Of a stretch of 36,408 bases of DNA, positions 23,577 through 31,347 are shown piece by piece (the stretch's first letter is position 1; the number at the start of each line of letters is the position of its first letter). Origin of the DNA: Ilumatobacter sp. (GTDB lineage: Bacteria; Actinomycetota; Acidimicrobiia; Acidimicrobiales; Ilumatobacteraceae); assembly GCF_030065885.1 (NCBI RefSeq), contig NZ_JASJCS010000020.1, positions 1-36,408 on the forward strand. Reading direction: 5' to 3'. Under the pieces are notes generated by a model. It was not told the DNA's origin. It made no database searches and worked only from the letters and a program-made list of their open reading frames with translations. The position numbers and the translations under genes were made by a program.

Positions 23577-26327
23577 TCACGCCAGCAACTCGCCGGCGCG
23601 GCGCAGGGCCGTGGCCTCCCACACGAGGCCCAGGTCGTCGAAGCCGTCGGCGACCTGGGCGACCGCACCGTCGCCGGCCAGCGCGGCCGCCGCTGCAGCC
23701 CTGAGCTGGGCCAGCTCTCCGTCGACGACGAGTGACAGCTCGGCGAGCCGCGCGTGCGTGGCCGGCGCGCCGCCCGCACAGGTCGCGGCGGCGAGCAGCA
23801 TCGACTCCATGTAGCGGTTGCCGTGGTCGCCCGCGTGCCCCGCCAGCGCGAGCAGCTCGTCGACCACGCGCTCGCGATCGCCGTCGACGGCGTCGATGCC
23901 GGCGACCGCCCAGCGCATGTCGAGCGACGTCGTGTTCGTCGCCGCCGGATAGTCGTGACGCATCTCGTCAGCGTCCTGCCGGGCCCGTTCGTCGTCGCCG
24001 AGCTGGATTGCGGCGAGGCCGGTCGAGGCCTGCAGTGGCCGGCTGTTGGTCGTGATCCCGAGTGCCTCGCAGATGTGGATGTGCGGGTCGAGCCAGTCGA
24101 GCACCTGTTGCCAGCGTCCCGTCAAGAGGGCGAGGCGCCCTGCGGCGATGGCGACGAATCCGAACGGGGGCGGCGACCCGTGGCCGACGTAGCGATCGAA
24201 CGCATCCCACGCGGCCTCGGCACGGCCGAGCTCGGTGAGCGTGAGGATCTCGACGAACTGCGCGTACGCCGGGCCCGTCCACGTCAGTGTGCGCGACAGC
24301 GTGGCGATGACCGCTTGGCACTGCTCGAGCCGCTCGAGGGCTGCGACGTACTCGCCGCGCGTGAAGTGCGCCATCGCCGCGCCCTCCAGGTAGTCCACAC
24401 GCCGGTGACCGGTGGCGTCGGCGAGCCCGGCGTCCGCCCGCTCGATCACCTCGTCTGGGCGCCGTCCGTCGAGCGCCGCGACGGTGGTCCAGTACGAATC
24501 AAGGGTCGCTCTCGCCTCGCCGTCGAACCGGGCGATGTGGTGGTCGAGGAAGGCCAGTGCTTCGTCGTGGCGCCAGGTGCCGTAGAACATCCACGTCGCG
24601 ATCCGCCTGACGACGAACGCCGCATCGTCGGCGTCGAGGTCGTCGAGGTCGATGCCCTCCCAGACCTCGCCCGCCTGGTCGAACCGCCCGCGCATGTACA
24701 GGGCCTCGCCGTAGAGCTGGGCGTGCCGCGCCGTGCGCCGCTCGGCCGGGACGCGTTCGAGCAGCCGGATCGCGAGCCCGCTGTCGCCCTCGATCACCGC
24801 CAGCGTCCCCGACTCGATCAGCAGCGCGTCGTCGACCTCGGCGTCCGACCCGAGTCGGAGCTGCACGAGCTGGAGCCGGTCTGCGGCGCTCGTCGGGCTG
24901 CTCGTCTCGAGCGCCTCGGCCAGGCGCTGACGATGGCGACGGTCGCGCAGCGGCGTCACGCGGGAGCCGAGGATCTCGCCGAACAGGGGGTGCGAGACGC
25001 GGAGACGCGCCGACGTCCCGACCTCGCGTACCGAGATCATGCCCTCGAGCTCGAGCTGGTCGAGCACCTCGTCGTCGATCAGCGAGAAGGCGACGTCGAG
25101 ATCGAGGTCGCCGGCCAATGCGACCAACTCGAGTGCGTCGCGCTGTTCGGGCTGCAGCCGGTCGAGCCGATCGGTGATCGCTGCACCCATGTCGTTGGGT
25201 GTGGTGATGCGGCCGGTCAGGCGCCAGACGCCCCTGTTGTTCACGAGTTGCCGGGCGTCGACCGATGCCTCGACCAGCTGGCGGAGCACCCCCGGCACGC
25301 CCCGGGCAGCGGCGACCAGCGCCTCGGTCGTCGAGGGCTGCACCGGCCCGCCGAGCACTCTCGACAACAGTGCGGTCAGCTGGTCGTCGGCGACCGGCGG
25401 CAGCGGCACGTCGATGACGTCGCCACTGCGGACGAGGTGGTCCATGGCGATCAGCTCGTCGCCGTCCAATCGCTGGGTCATGACCGCGAAGACCGAGCCA
25501 CCGGAGATCAACGAGCCGATCAATGCCTGCGACAGCGTGTCGACGCGCTCGACGTCGTCCACCATCAGGACCAGCCGCCGGCCGTCGGCGAGCGCCTCCA
25601 CGGCGCGCCGGGCGCGCTGGAACAGCGCCGTGCGGGCCAGATCGCCCTGATATCCCGCGACATCGGTCACGTCGGTCGGTAGGAGGTGCGCGACCGCTGC
25701 CAGCGGCACGTCCTTCGCGCTCGCATGGCCGTTGATCCGCGCGGTGGGGTGGCCGGCCGCGGTCGCCGCCTCGAGCACCGCCCGTGCCAGCCGTGTCTTG
25801 CCGAGACCGGCCTGACCGGTGAGGAGCACGCCGCCGATCCGACCCCGCTCGAATGCCGTGAGGACGGTCGACAACTCGTCGTCACGACCGGTGATCGGCC
25901 AGGTCTCGTCGAGCGTCCGGTCCGTTCGGATGCCGCCGGGGTCGTCGGGTTCGGCGTCGCTGCGATCGCCGCGGCGCTCCGGCGGGGGCGCGACGGGCGC
26001 GTCGTCGTCCACACCGACGAGATCGGCGATGAAGCGATAGCCGCGACCGTGCACCGTCCGGATCGTGTGTTGGTCGCGCCCGGTGTCACCGACCGCCTTG
26101 CGGGCCGACTTGATGCGGCTGGTGATCGCTGCGGCGCTGATGAACCTGCTGCCCCACACCTCGTCGAGGAGCTCCTCCTTGGGCACCACCCGCTCGCGGT
26201 GCTCGATGAGGTGCACGAGCACCGAGAACACCTGCGGCTCGACGGGCACGATGTTGCCGGCGACTCGGATCTCCTGGACCTCGGTGTCGACCTCGACGTC
26301 GGCGAAGCGATGGGTCACGGACGTCAT
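23577..26327 (-). CDS. Large regulator: OmpR/SARP-type winged helix, ATPase, helical repeats (paralogue 1)
   Basis: A 916-residue protein with the same architecture as its neighbour: winged helix (about 5-105) with SAAAITSRIKSARKAVGD and TVHGRGYRFIADL, an acidic linker, an ATPase domain with Walker A GQAGLGKTR near 169 and MVDDVERVD as Walker B, then a long helical-repeat region. The DNA-binding domain suggests binding to direct repeats spaced 10-11 bp, as for OmpR, PhoB and SARP proteins. ATPase and repeats probably sense a ligand or partner and control oligomerisation. The ATG lies 36 bp after azlD, so the gene is most likely transcribed from the PIG-L promoter at 28372-28426. Confidence 0.87.
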   Translation of the reverse strand: MTSVTHRFADVEVDTEVQEIRVAGNIVPVEPQVFSVLVHLIEHRERVVPKEELLDEVWGSRFISAAAITSRIKSARKAVGDTGRDQHTIRTVHGRGYRFIADLVGVDDDAPVAPPPERRGDRSDAEPDDPGGIRTDRTLDETWPITGRDDELSTVLTAFERGRIGGVLLTGQAGLGKTRLARAVLEAATAAGHPTARINGHASAKDVPLAAVAHLLPTDVTDVAGYQGDLARTALFQRARRAVEALADGRRLVLMVDDVERVDTLSQALIGSLISGGSVFAVMTQRLDGDELIAMDHLVRSGDVIDVPLPPVADDQLTALLSRVLGGPVQPSTTEALVAAARGVPGVLRQLVEASVDARQLVNNRGVWRLTGRITTPNDMGAAITDRLDRLQPEQRDALELVALAGDLDLDVAFSLIDDEVLDQLELEGMISVREVGTSARLRVSHPLFGEILGSRVTPLRDRRHRQRLAEALETSSPTSAADRLQLVQLRLGSDAEVDDALLIESGTLAVIEGDSGLAIRLLERVPAERRTARHAQLYGEALYMRGRFDQAGEVWEGIDLDDLDADDAAFVVRRIATWMFYGTWRHDEALAFLDHHIARFDGEARATLDSYWTTVAALDGRRPDEVIERADAGLADATGHRRVDYLEGAAMAHFTRGEYVAALERLEQCQAVIATLSRTLTWTGPAYAQFVEILTLTELGRAEAAWDAFDRYVGHGSPPPFGFVAIAAGRLALLTGRWQQVLDWLDPHIHICEALGITTNSRPLQASTGLAAIQLGDDERARQDADEMRHDYPAATNTTSLDMRWAVAGIDAVDGDRERVVDELLALAGHAGDHGNRYMESMLLAAATCAGGAPATHARLAELSLVVDGELAQLRAAAAAALAGDGAVAQVADGFDDLGLVWEATALRRAGELLA

Positions 26328-26363
26328 CTTCGCGGGAGGGTCGCGGTGCGGCCGAGCGGTGCG

Positions 26364-26672
26364 TCAGCCGAGCGCTGCGGTGAGCAGCCAGTACACCGGC
26401 ATGCCCGCGCAGAACGCATGCATGACGTTGCCGCTGCGGCGAGCGGCGACGAAGCCCGTCGAGATCGCGGCCAGCTCCGGCAGTGTGGCTCGGCCGCCGC
26501 CGGCAGCGAACAACATCGACGTGACGAGGGCGGCGACCGCAGCGGGCGCCACGAGCGCCATCGGCCGCGCCGTCCATGCCGGCAGCGAGCGGTCGCCGAG
26601 CAGCACGAACATGCTGGCGCGCATCGCATAGGTGCCCGCCGCGACGCCGAGGAGGACGAGCCAGGTGCTCAT
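26364..26672 (-). CDS. azlD: AzlD-type branched-chain amino acid exporter, small subunit
   Basis: A 102-residue membrane protein with about four hydrophobic segments, typical of AzlD/YgaH. Its family marks are TYAMRASMFVLLGD near the N-terminus and a C-terminal hydrophobic helix. With AzlC it forms an exporter of branched-chain amino acids or related compounds. The start overlaps the azlC stop by 4 bp (ATGA). Confidence 0.87.
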   Translation of the reverse strand: MSTWLVLLGVAAGTYAMRASMFVLLGDRSLPAWTARPMALVAPAAVAALVTSMLFAAGGGRATLPELAAISTGFVAARRSGNVMHAFCAGMPVYWLLTAALG

Positions 26673-27394
26673 CGGTCGGCCTTCGTGCCGATGCCGGCGG
26701 TCGCGATCCCCGCCAGCGCGCCAGCGATGACGGCGCTCTGGAACGGCAACCAGGCACCGGCCAGGACGACCGCGCCGGCGACCACCGCGGCAGCGCCCGA
26801 CCGCTTGTCAGGTGTCGACTTGGCGAGCAGGCCGACCAGTGCCAGCGGCGCGGCGACCTCGAGCCCGAGTGAGTCGGGGAGGCGTGCGCCCGCGAGCATC
26901 GCGACCGACTGGCTGCCGATCCAGGCCGTGGTCAGCCACGCCGACGCGCCCGTGTAGTAGGCGATCCGTCCGTACCGATCGAGATCGTTGCGTTCGAATC
27001 GCGGGAGACAGGTGAAATGGAGCTGATCGACCACGGGAACTGCCAGCAACATCCGCCGGCCGAGCGGCTCGCGCCGGAACCACGGAGCGAGCGATGCGCT
27101 GTACAGCAGGAGACGGGCGTTGATGATCACGGCCGAGAGGACGATGACCAGCGGTGCCGCACCCGCATCGAGCATCTGCACGGTCGTGAGCTGTGCGGCG
27201 CCGGCGAGGACCAGGGGGCCGCTGGCGAAACCTTCGAGCAGCGACAGCGACGTCGTGGTGATCGCCGCGCCGATGGCGAACCCGAACGGCACGACGCCGA
27301 GGACCATCGGCGTGATGTCGCGGACACCGTCGGCGAAGGCCGCCCGGGTGGTCGTCGTCGCCTGTGGCGAGGCGTCGACGAGGGCGGTGCTCAT
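26669..27394 (-). CDS. azlC: AzlC-type branched-chain amino acid exporter, large subunit
   Basis: A 241-residue membrane protein with about seven hydrophobic segments, matching AzlC/YgaZ. Characteristic stretches are GVRDITPMVLGVVPFGFAIG, AGAAQLTTVQML and NARLLLYSASLAPW. It works with AzlD. The ATG at 27394 overlaps the stop of the PIG-L gene by one base, so the genes are coupled. Family members export valine, leucine, isoleucine or analogues; the true substrate here could be linked to the PIG-L product. Confidence 0.9.
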   Translation of the reverse strand: MSTALVDASPQATTTTRAAFADGVRDITPMVLGVVPFGFAIGAAITTTSLSLLEGFASGPLVLAGAAQLTTVQMLDAGAAPLVIVLSAVIINARLLLYSASLAPWFRREPLGRRMLLAVPVVDQLHFTCLPRFERNDLDRYGRIAYYTGASAWLTTAWIGSQSVAMLAGARLPDSLGLEVAAPLALVGLLAKSTPDKRSGAAAVVAGAVVLAGAWLPFQSAVIAGALAGIATAGIGTKADR

Positions 27395-28287
27395 CACGTG
27401 GCACCGACCAGCTCGGCGGGCCGCTCGGCCTTCTGCATCCACACGGGCACCGGGCAGTGCTCGATCTCGGACCGAGTCGGCCGCCGGAACCGCTCGGCGC
27501 GGAACCACGTGCGGTAGGTGTCCTCGCCCATGATCGATGCGAGCGCCGTCGTCTGGCTGGCGTGCGCGGCGAGTGCCCGGCGCTTGCGATCGAGCTCGGC
27601 CTCGTCGAGCGCGCACTCCAGAGCGATCCGCGACCGCGAGACCGAGGCGGGGCCCTCGCCGCCGAAGTCGGCGTAGACGCCGAGGCGGTCGTGCATGACG
27701 CGATGCAGGGCGACGAAGTCGTGCGTCACCGTTGCGTACAGCAGCTCGCCGTGGCCGCCCCGGCGCCATGCCTCGGTCGCCCAGCGCGAGATCGCCCGGT
27801 GATCGGGATGGTTGGTCATGCCGTCGGGCCCGAACGTGACGATCGCGTCGGGACGCACCGACTCGATGACGTCGACCATCCGTGAGACGACGGTCTCGTC
27901 GTCGACCAGGTCGCACTCGCCGTCGCGCAGCCCGAGGAACCGCACGTCGTGCACGCCGAGTTCGGCAAGGCTCGCTCGCAGCTCTGCCTCGCGCAGGGCG
28001 GCGAAGTGGTCGCGGTCGTAGTCGGCGGGGTCGTCGGTGCCCTTCTCGCCGCGCGTCGCCGTCAGCACCGTGACCGAGCCACCGCTCCCGACGACCCGCG
28101 CCATGAGGCCCGCCGAGAGGTAGGCCTCGTCGTCGGGGTGGGCCCAGATGCCGATCAGGCGCTCGGGGACGGGGCGGCTCGTCGGCGTCAGCGTGTTGCC
28201 GACTGTCGTGTAGCTGGTGACGGACCGGCGGACCGGCCCCTCGGTGGCCGGGTGAGCCGTCTGGTCGTGGGTGGGGTGGTGGTTCAT
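27394..28287 (-). CDS. PIG-L (LmbE-like) family deacetylase
   Basis: A 297-residue zinc-dependent N-deacetylase. The metal and catalytic motifs are AHPDDE (His50-Glu54) and NHPDH (His160, His163). The family includes the mycothiol enzymes MshB and Mca, which deacetylate or cleave GlcNAc-inositol compounds; this protein resembles them in length and motifs but has a 43-residue N-terminal extension without clear features. It may act on mycothiol conjugates, an idea consistent with nearby redox genes but unproven. The ATG at 28287 has AGGAG 8 nt upstream. It is the first gene of an operon with azlC, azlD and two regulators. Confidence 0.87.
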   Translation of the reverse strand: MNHHPTHDQTAHPATEGPVRRSVTSYTTVGNTLTPTSRPVPERLIGIWAHPDDEAYLSAGLMARVVGSGGSVTVLTATRGEKGTDDPADYDRDHFAALREAELRASLAELGVHDVRFLGLRDGECDLVDDETVVSRMVDVIESVRPDAIVTFGPDGMTNHPDHRAISRWATEAWRRGGHGELLYATVTHDFVALHRVMHDRLGVYADFGGEGPASVSRSRIALECALDEAELDRKRRALAAHASQTTALASIMGEDTYRTWFRAERFRRPTRSEIEHCPVPVWMQKAERPAELVGAT

Positions 28288-28371
28288 GGTGCGTGCTCCT
28301 GAGGACGTCGGGTCGACGCTGGTCGTCGATGTGGTCGACCCGGGTGATGTCTCGACTGGGCCGATACGTCG

Positions 28372-28426
28372 ACCGTACGGAGCCGTGGCTCGCAGGTCTT
28401 GGAGCCCGTGTGGAGAAGCTCTGGAG
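28372..28426 (-). promoter_or_regulatory. Promoter of the PIG-L/azlCD/regulator operon with three 11-bp-spaced repeats
   Basis: On the minus strand CTCCA occurs three times; the plus-strand complement TGGAG starts at 28400, 28411 and 28422, exactly 11 bp apart. After the last copy come 22 nt and then TACGGT (28372-28377) as -10 box. AAGACC lies in the -35 position with a 17-nt spacer, as at osmC. Confidence 0.75.
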
Positions 28427-28441
28427 GTTCGTGCAGGGGTT

Positions 28442-28497
28442 TCTCCACGACGTCGTCAAGCCGTCTCCAAGCCTCGCCGGGCAGATTCCTCCACCAT
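28442..28497 (+). promoter_or_regulatory. Promoter of the FAD oxidoreductase with 11-bp-phased repeats
   Basis: TCTCCA at 28442 and 28464 are two 11-bp steps apart, with a weaker TCGTCA at 28453 between them. Then come 22 nt and CACCAT (28492-28497) as -10 box, 7 nt before the ATG at 28505. AAGCCT sits at the -35 position. It is the mirror image of the promoter at 28372-28426. Confidence 0.7.
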
Positions 28498-28504
28498 CGA
28501 CGTC

Positions 28505-29686
28505 ATGAGCAATCGCACCGATCTCCCCATCCGTCCGTCCTACGACGTCGTCGTCGTCGGTGCCCGCGCCGCGGGTGCCTCGACTGCGATGCTGCTCGCC
28601 CGTCGCGGGCTCTCGGTCCTCGCCGTCGATCGCACGGCCTACGGCTCCGACACGCTGTCGACGCACTCGCTCGCACCTGCCGGCGTGCTGCAGCTCAGCC
28701 GCTGGGGCGTCCTCGACGCGATCCGAAAGGGCGGGACGCCCGTCGCGAGCCGGGTCGTGTTCCACTACGGCGACGACCTCGTCGAGATCGACGTCCCCGC
28801 CCGTGGCGACGTCGACGGCCTCTACTCGCCGCGTCGCACGCTGCTCGACCGGACCCTGGTCGACGCCGCCGTCGACGCCGGTGCCGACGTGCGCCACGGC
28901 GTGTCGATGGTGGGGCTGCTCCACGACGCCGGTCGGGTCGCCGGCGTGCAGCTCGAGGTCGACGGCGAGCTGCGCTGCATCGCCGCCCGCGCCGTGATCG
29001 GTGCCGACGGCGTCCGGTCACGGGTCGCCGAGCACGTCGGCGCCCAGACGACCCACCAGGAGGCGGCGACGTCGGCCGTGATCTACTCGCATTGGGAGGG
29101 CCTGCCCGACGACGTCATCGTCAACCACTACGGCTCCGGCAAGGTGGCGGGTTCGATCCCGACCAACGACGGCGCGGCCGTCGTCTGGGTCGGCATGCAC
29201 CCCGACGAGTTCAGGGCGTCAGCACGAGGGAACGTCGCCGAGGCACAGGCGGCGCGCATCGCCGAGCTCCCGCGATTCGTCGCCGAGCTGGAAGGGGCCC
29301 GCTGCATCGGCGGGTACCGCGCCTGGCCGGGTCAGCCGGGCTTCGTGCGGCAGGGCTGGGGCGCCGGATGGGCGCTCGTCGGCGACGCCGGATACTTCAA
29401 GGACCCGGTCAGCGCGCACGGCATCACCGATGCCCTGATCGGCGCCGAGCTGGTCGCTGACGCCGTGGCCGACTCATTCGCCGGTGCCGACGAGGCCGAG
29501 GCCTTCGGCCGGTTCGAACGTGAGCGCGACGCGATGGCGGCCCGGATGATGCCGCCGGTCGCCCGCATCGCATCGCTGCCCGACGAGATGGGCGTCGTGA
29601 TGTCGTCGTTCGTCGAGATGACCAAGGCGCTCCACGCCGAGTGGAACCTGATCGAGTCGAACTTCGGGGCGGTGGCCGCCGTCTGA
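28505..29686 (+). CDS. FAD-dependent oxidoreductase (geranylgeranyl-reductase/PHBH-like)
   Basis: A 393-residue flavoprotein. The FAD motif VVGARAAGASTAMLLARRG lies near the N-terminus, GADGVRSRVAEH is the DG motif in the middle, and GDAGYFKDPVSAHGITDAL is the second FAD-contacting GD motif. This is the layout of class A flavin monooxygenases and geranylgeranyl reductases. No membrane segment is seen. The substrate is unknown. The ATG at 28505 is supported by a -10 box 7 nt upstream. Its promoter carries the same repeats as the divergent PIG-L operon, so both are probably switched together. Confidence 0.88.
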   Translation: MSNRTDLPIRPSYDVVVVGARAAGASTAMLLARRGLSVLAVDRTAYGSDTLSTHSLAPAGVLQLSRWGVLDAIRKGGTPVASRVVFHYGDDLVEIDVPARGDVDGLYSPRRTLLDRTLVDAAVDAGADVRHGVSMVGLLHDAGRVAGVQLEVDGELRCIAARAVIGADGVRSRVAEHVGAQTTHQEAATSAVIYSHWEGLPDDVIVNHYGSGKVAGSIPTNDGAAVVWVGMHPDEFRASARGNVAEAQAARIAELPRFVAELEGARCIGGYRAWPGQPGFVRQGWGAGWALVGDAGYFKDPVSAHGITDALIGAELVADAVADSFAGADEAEAFGRFERERDAMAARMMPPVARIASLPDEMGVVMSSFVEMTKALHAEWNLIESNFGAVAAV

Positions 29687-29711
29687 CCGACTCGTCGGGC
29701 GCACGCGATCG

Positions 29712-30530
29712 TCAGGCGTGCGTTCGCAGCCACTCCCGCGGACCGATCGCGAAGTGAGGGTCGAGGTCGGGGTCGAGCGATCGCAGAGTGTCGATCAGAT
29801 CGGCCATGTCGAGCGAGACGCAACCGCTCGTCGGTCGCGTGCTGCCGACCGACGCGTAGCTGTGGCGGTGGAGGAAGATCGCCGCCGCGTACGGCGTCTC
29901 GCCGGGCTCGTCGCCCGACACCGGATCGAGGTTGGCGCCGATCACGGCAGCGTGCGAGTACACGTCGCCATACCGCTGGAGCCACTCGTCGTCGGGGCCG
30001 GGGCATCGCGGCCGATTGACGAGATGCTGATACCGCGCGGTGTGCTTCGTGGCGCCCCAGCAGTCCTCGGCGCGGACCGACCGGTACGCGACCTGGACGC
30101 CCGGGTCGGGCCGGTTGCCGAACATGCTGAACGTCTGGCCGTCCCACGCCGTCACCACGCCGAGCGGGAACACGCCGGCGGGCGTCGTCCCGTCGCCGGA
30201 TCGGCGCTCGAGCAGCGGGCGCGTGCCGTTGCGGCCGAATCGGGCGGCCTGGGCGGGTCGCTGGCAGCGCCATTCGCCGCCCGCCCGGACCGCCACCTCG
30301 ACCGTGCCCTCGCTCGACTCGAACGAGTCGGTCGCCATGAGGACGAGTTGATCGACGCCTGGGTGGCGCAACGACACCGCCTCGACGGTGGCGAGGTCGC
30401 AGGTGACGCCGACGCCGAACGCGACGCCTCGATCCGCCGGCAGCGTGGCCGTCGCCGGGCCGACGGTGGTGTCGGCCGCGAACGCGACGCCGCCCACTGC
30501 GGCGAGCGCAAGGACGGCTCGGGCGATCAC
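29712..30530 (-). CDS. Secreted L,D-transpeptidase-like (YkuD) protein
   Basis: A 272-residue protein with an N-terminal signal sequence (MIARAVLALAAVGGVAFA) and a YkuD-type catalytic domain. The active-site region has LHRHSYASVGS followed by TSGCVSL, with nucleophile Cys237. The usual SHGC(I/V)R pattern is changed: Ser replaces the His before Gly, and Ser replaces the Arg after the Val. This resembles the COG3786 branch rather than classical L,D-transpeptidases. It would crosslink or edit peptidoglycan outside the membrane. The GTG at 30530 is chosen because GAGACT lies 6 nt upstream and it starts right before the signal peptide; a TTG at 30566 is the alternative. It is convergent with the FAD gene. 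Confidence 0.82.
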   Translation of the reverse strand: MIARAVLALAAVGGVAFAADTTVGPATATLPADRGVAFGVGVTCDLATVEAVSLRHPGVDQLVLMATDSFESSEGTVEVAVRAGGEWRCQRPAQAARFGRNGTRPLLERRSGDGTTPAGVFPLGVVTAWDGQTFSMFGNRPDPGVQVAYRSVRAEDCWGATKHTARYQHLVNRPRCPGPDDEWLQRYGDVYSHAAVIGANLDPVSGDEPGETPYAAAIFLHRHSYASVGSTRPTSGCVSLDMADLIDTLRSLDPDLDPHFAIGPREWLRTHA

Positions 30531-30536
30531 GCCCGA

Positions 30537-30542
30537 AGTCTC
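30537..30542 (-). promoter_or_regulatory. -10 box of the L,D-transpeptidase gene (leaderless)
   Basis: GAGACT on the minus strand ends 6 nt before the GTG at 30530. It decides that start against TTG 30566. Confidence 0.45.
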
Positions 30543-30561
30543 GCGGCCGGAGCCGATGCGC

Positions 30562-30567
30562 CACAAT
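30562..30567 (+). promoter_or_regulatory. -10 box of the Sir2 gene (leaderless)
   Basis: CACAAT ends 6 nt before the ATG at 30574. Confidence 0.55.
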
Positions 30568-30573
30568 CACCCC

Positions 30574-31335
30574 ATGGACAACGCCCCCGTCGGTCTCGTT
30601 CCCGCCGCCGAGCGGATCGCGGCCGCCGAGCGGGTCGTCGTGCTGACAGGCGCCGGCATCTCGACGGACTCCGGCATCCCCGACTTCCGCGGCCCGAACG
30701 GCGTCTGGACGAAGAACCCCGCCGCCGAGAAGGCGGCGAACATCACCAACTATCTCAGCGACCCTGAGATCCGGAAGGCGGCGTGGCTGAACCGGTTGGA
30801 CACGCCGGTGTGGACCGCCGAGCCGAACAGCGGCCACGAATGCGTCGTCGATCTCGAGCGACGCGGCCGGCTGCACGCAGTCGTCACGCAGAACATCGAC
30901 GGGCTCCATCAGGCCGCGGGCAACGATCCCGAACGGGTCATCGAGGTGCACGGCACGGTGCGGTGGACCCGTTGCTGGGAGTGCTCCGACCGCCGGCCGA
31001 TGCGCGAGACGCTCGACCGCGTGCGCGCGGGCGAAGCCGACCCGCCGTGCCTCGTGTGCGGCGGGATCCTCAAGTCCGACACCATCAGCTTCGGCCAGGC
31101 GCTCGTGCCAGAGGTGATCGACCGGGCCATGCAGGTCAGCGACGAGTGCGATGTGATGCTCGCCGTCGGGTCGACGCTGACCGTGTTCCCGGTCGCGAAC
31201 TGCGTGCCGCGGGCCAAGGCCGGCGGCGCCGCGGTGATCATCGTCAACGGCGAGTCGACGGCGATGGACCGATACGCCGACCACCTGCTGATCGGCCCGA
31301 TCGCCGAGATCCTCCCGGCGCTCGTGGCGCGCTGA
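30574..31335 (+). CDS. Sir2-family NAD-dependent protein deacylase
   Basis: A 253-residue sirtuin. It removes acyl groups from lysines using NAD. Motifs in order: TGAGIST, GIPDFRGPNGVW, TQNIDGLH, the catalytic His in VHGT, a zinc site made of CWEC and CLVC, and VGSTLTVFPV. All catalytic and zinc residues are present. Deacetylation of acyl-CoA synthetases and other metabolic enzymes is the usual bacterial role. The ATG at 30574 has a CACAAT box 6 nt upstream, so the mRNA is likely leaderless. The gene is monocistronic and converges on the EamA gene 12 bp away. Confidence 0.93.
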   Translation: MDNAPVGLVPAAERIAAAERVVVLTGAGISTDSGIPDFRGPNGVWTKNPAAEKAANITNYLSDPEIRKAAWLNRLDTPVWTAEPNSGHECVVDLERRGRLHAVVTQNIDGLHQAAGNDPERVIEVHGTVRWTRCWECSDRRPMRETLDRVRAGEADPPCLVCGGILKSDTISFGQALVPEVIDRAMQVSDECDVMLAVGSTLTVFPVANCVPRAKAGGAAVIIVNGESTAMDRYADHLLIGPIAEILPALVAR

Positions 31336-31347
31336 CGGCGCGCTCCC

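Noticed and set aside
23754..25682. 642-codon plus-strand frame over the regulator gene
   Set aside because: Low-complexity Arg/Glu/Val-rich translation without any domain; the minus strand has a winged helix and Walker motifs.
27394..28287. Specific assignment of the PIG-L protein to mycothiol biosynthesis (MshB)
   Set aside because: The motifs are common to the whole family, and no other mycothiol gene is in the window.
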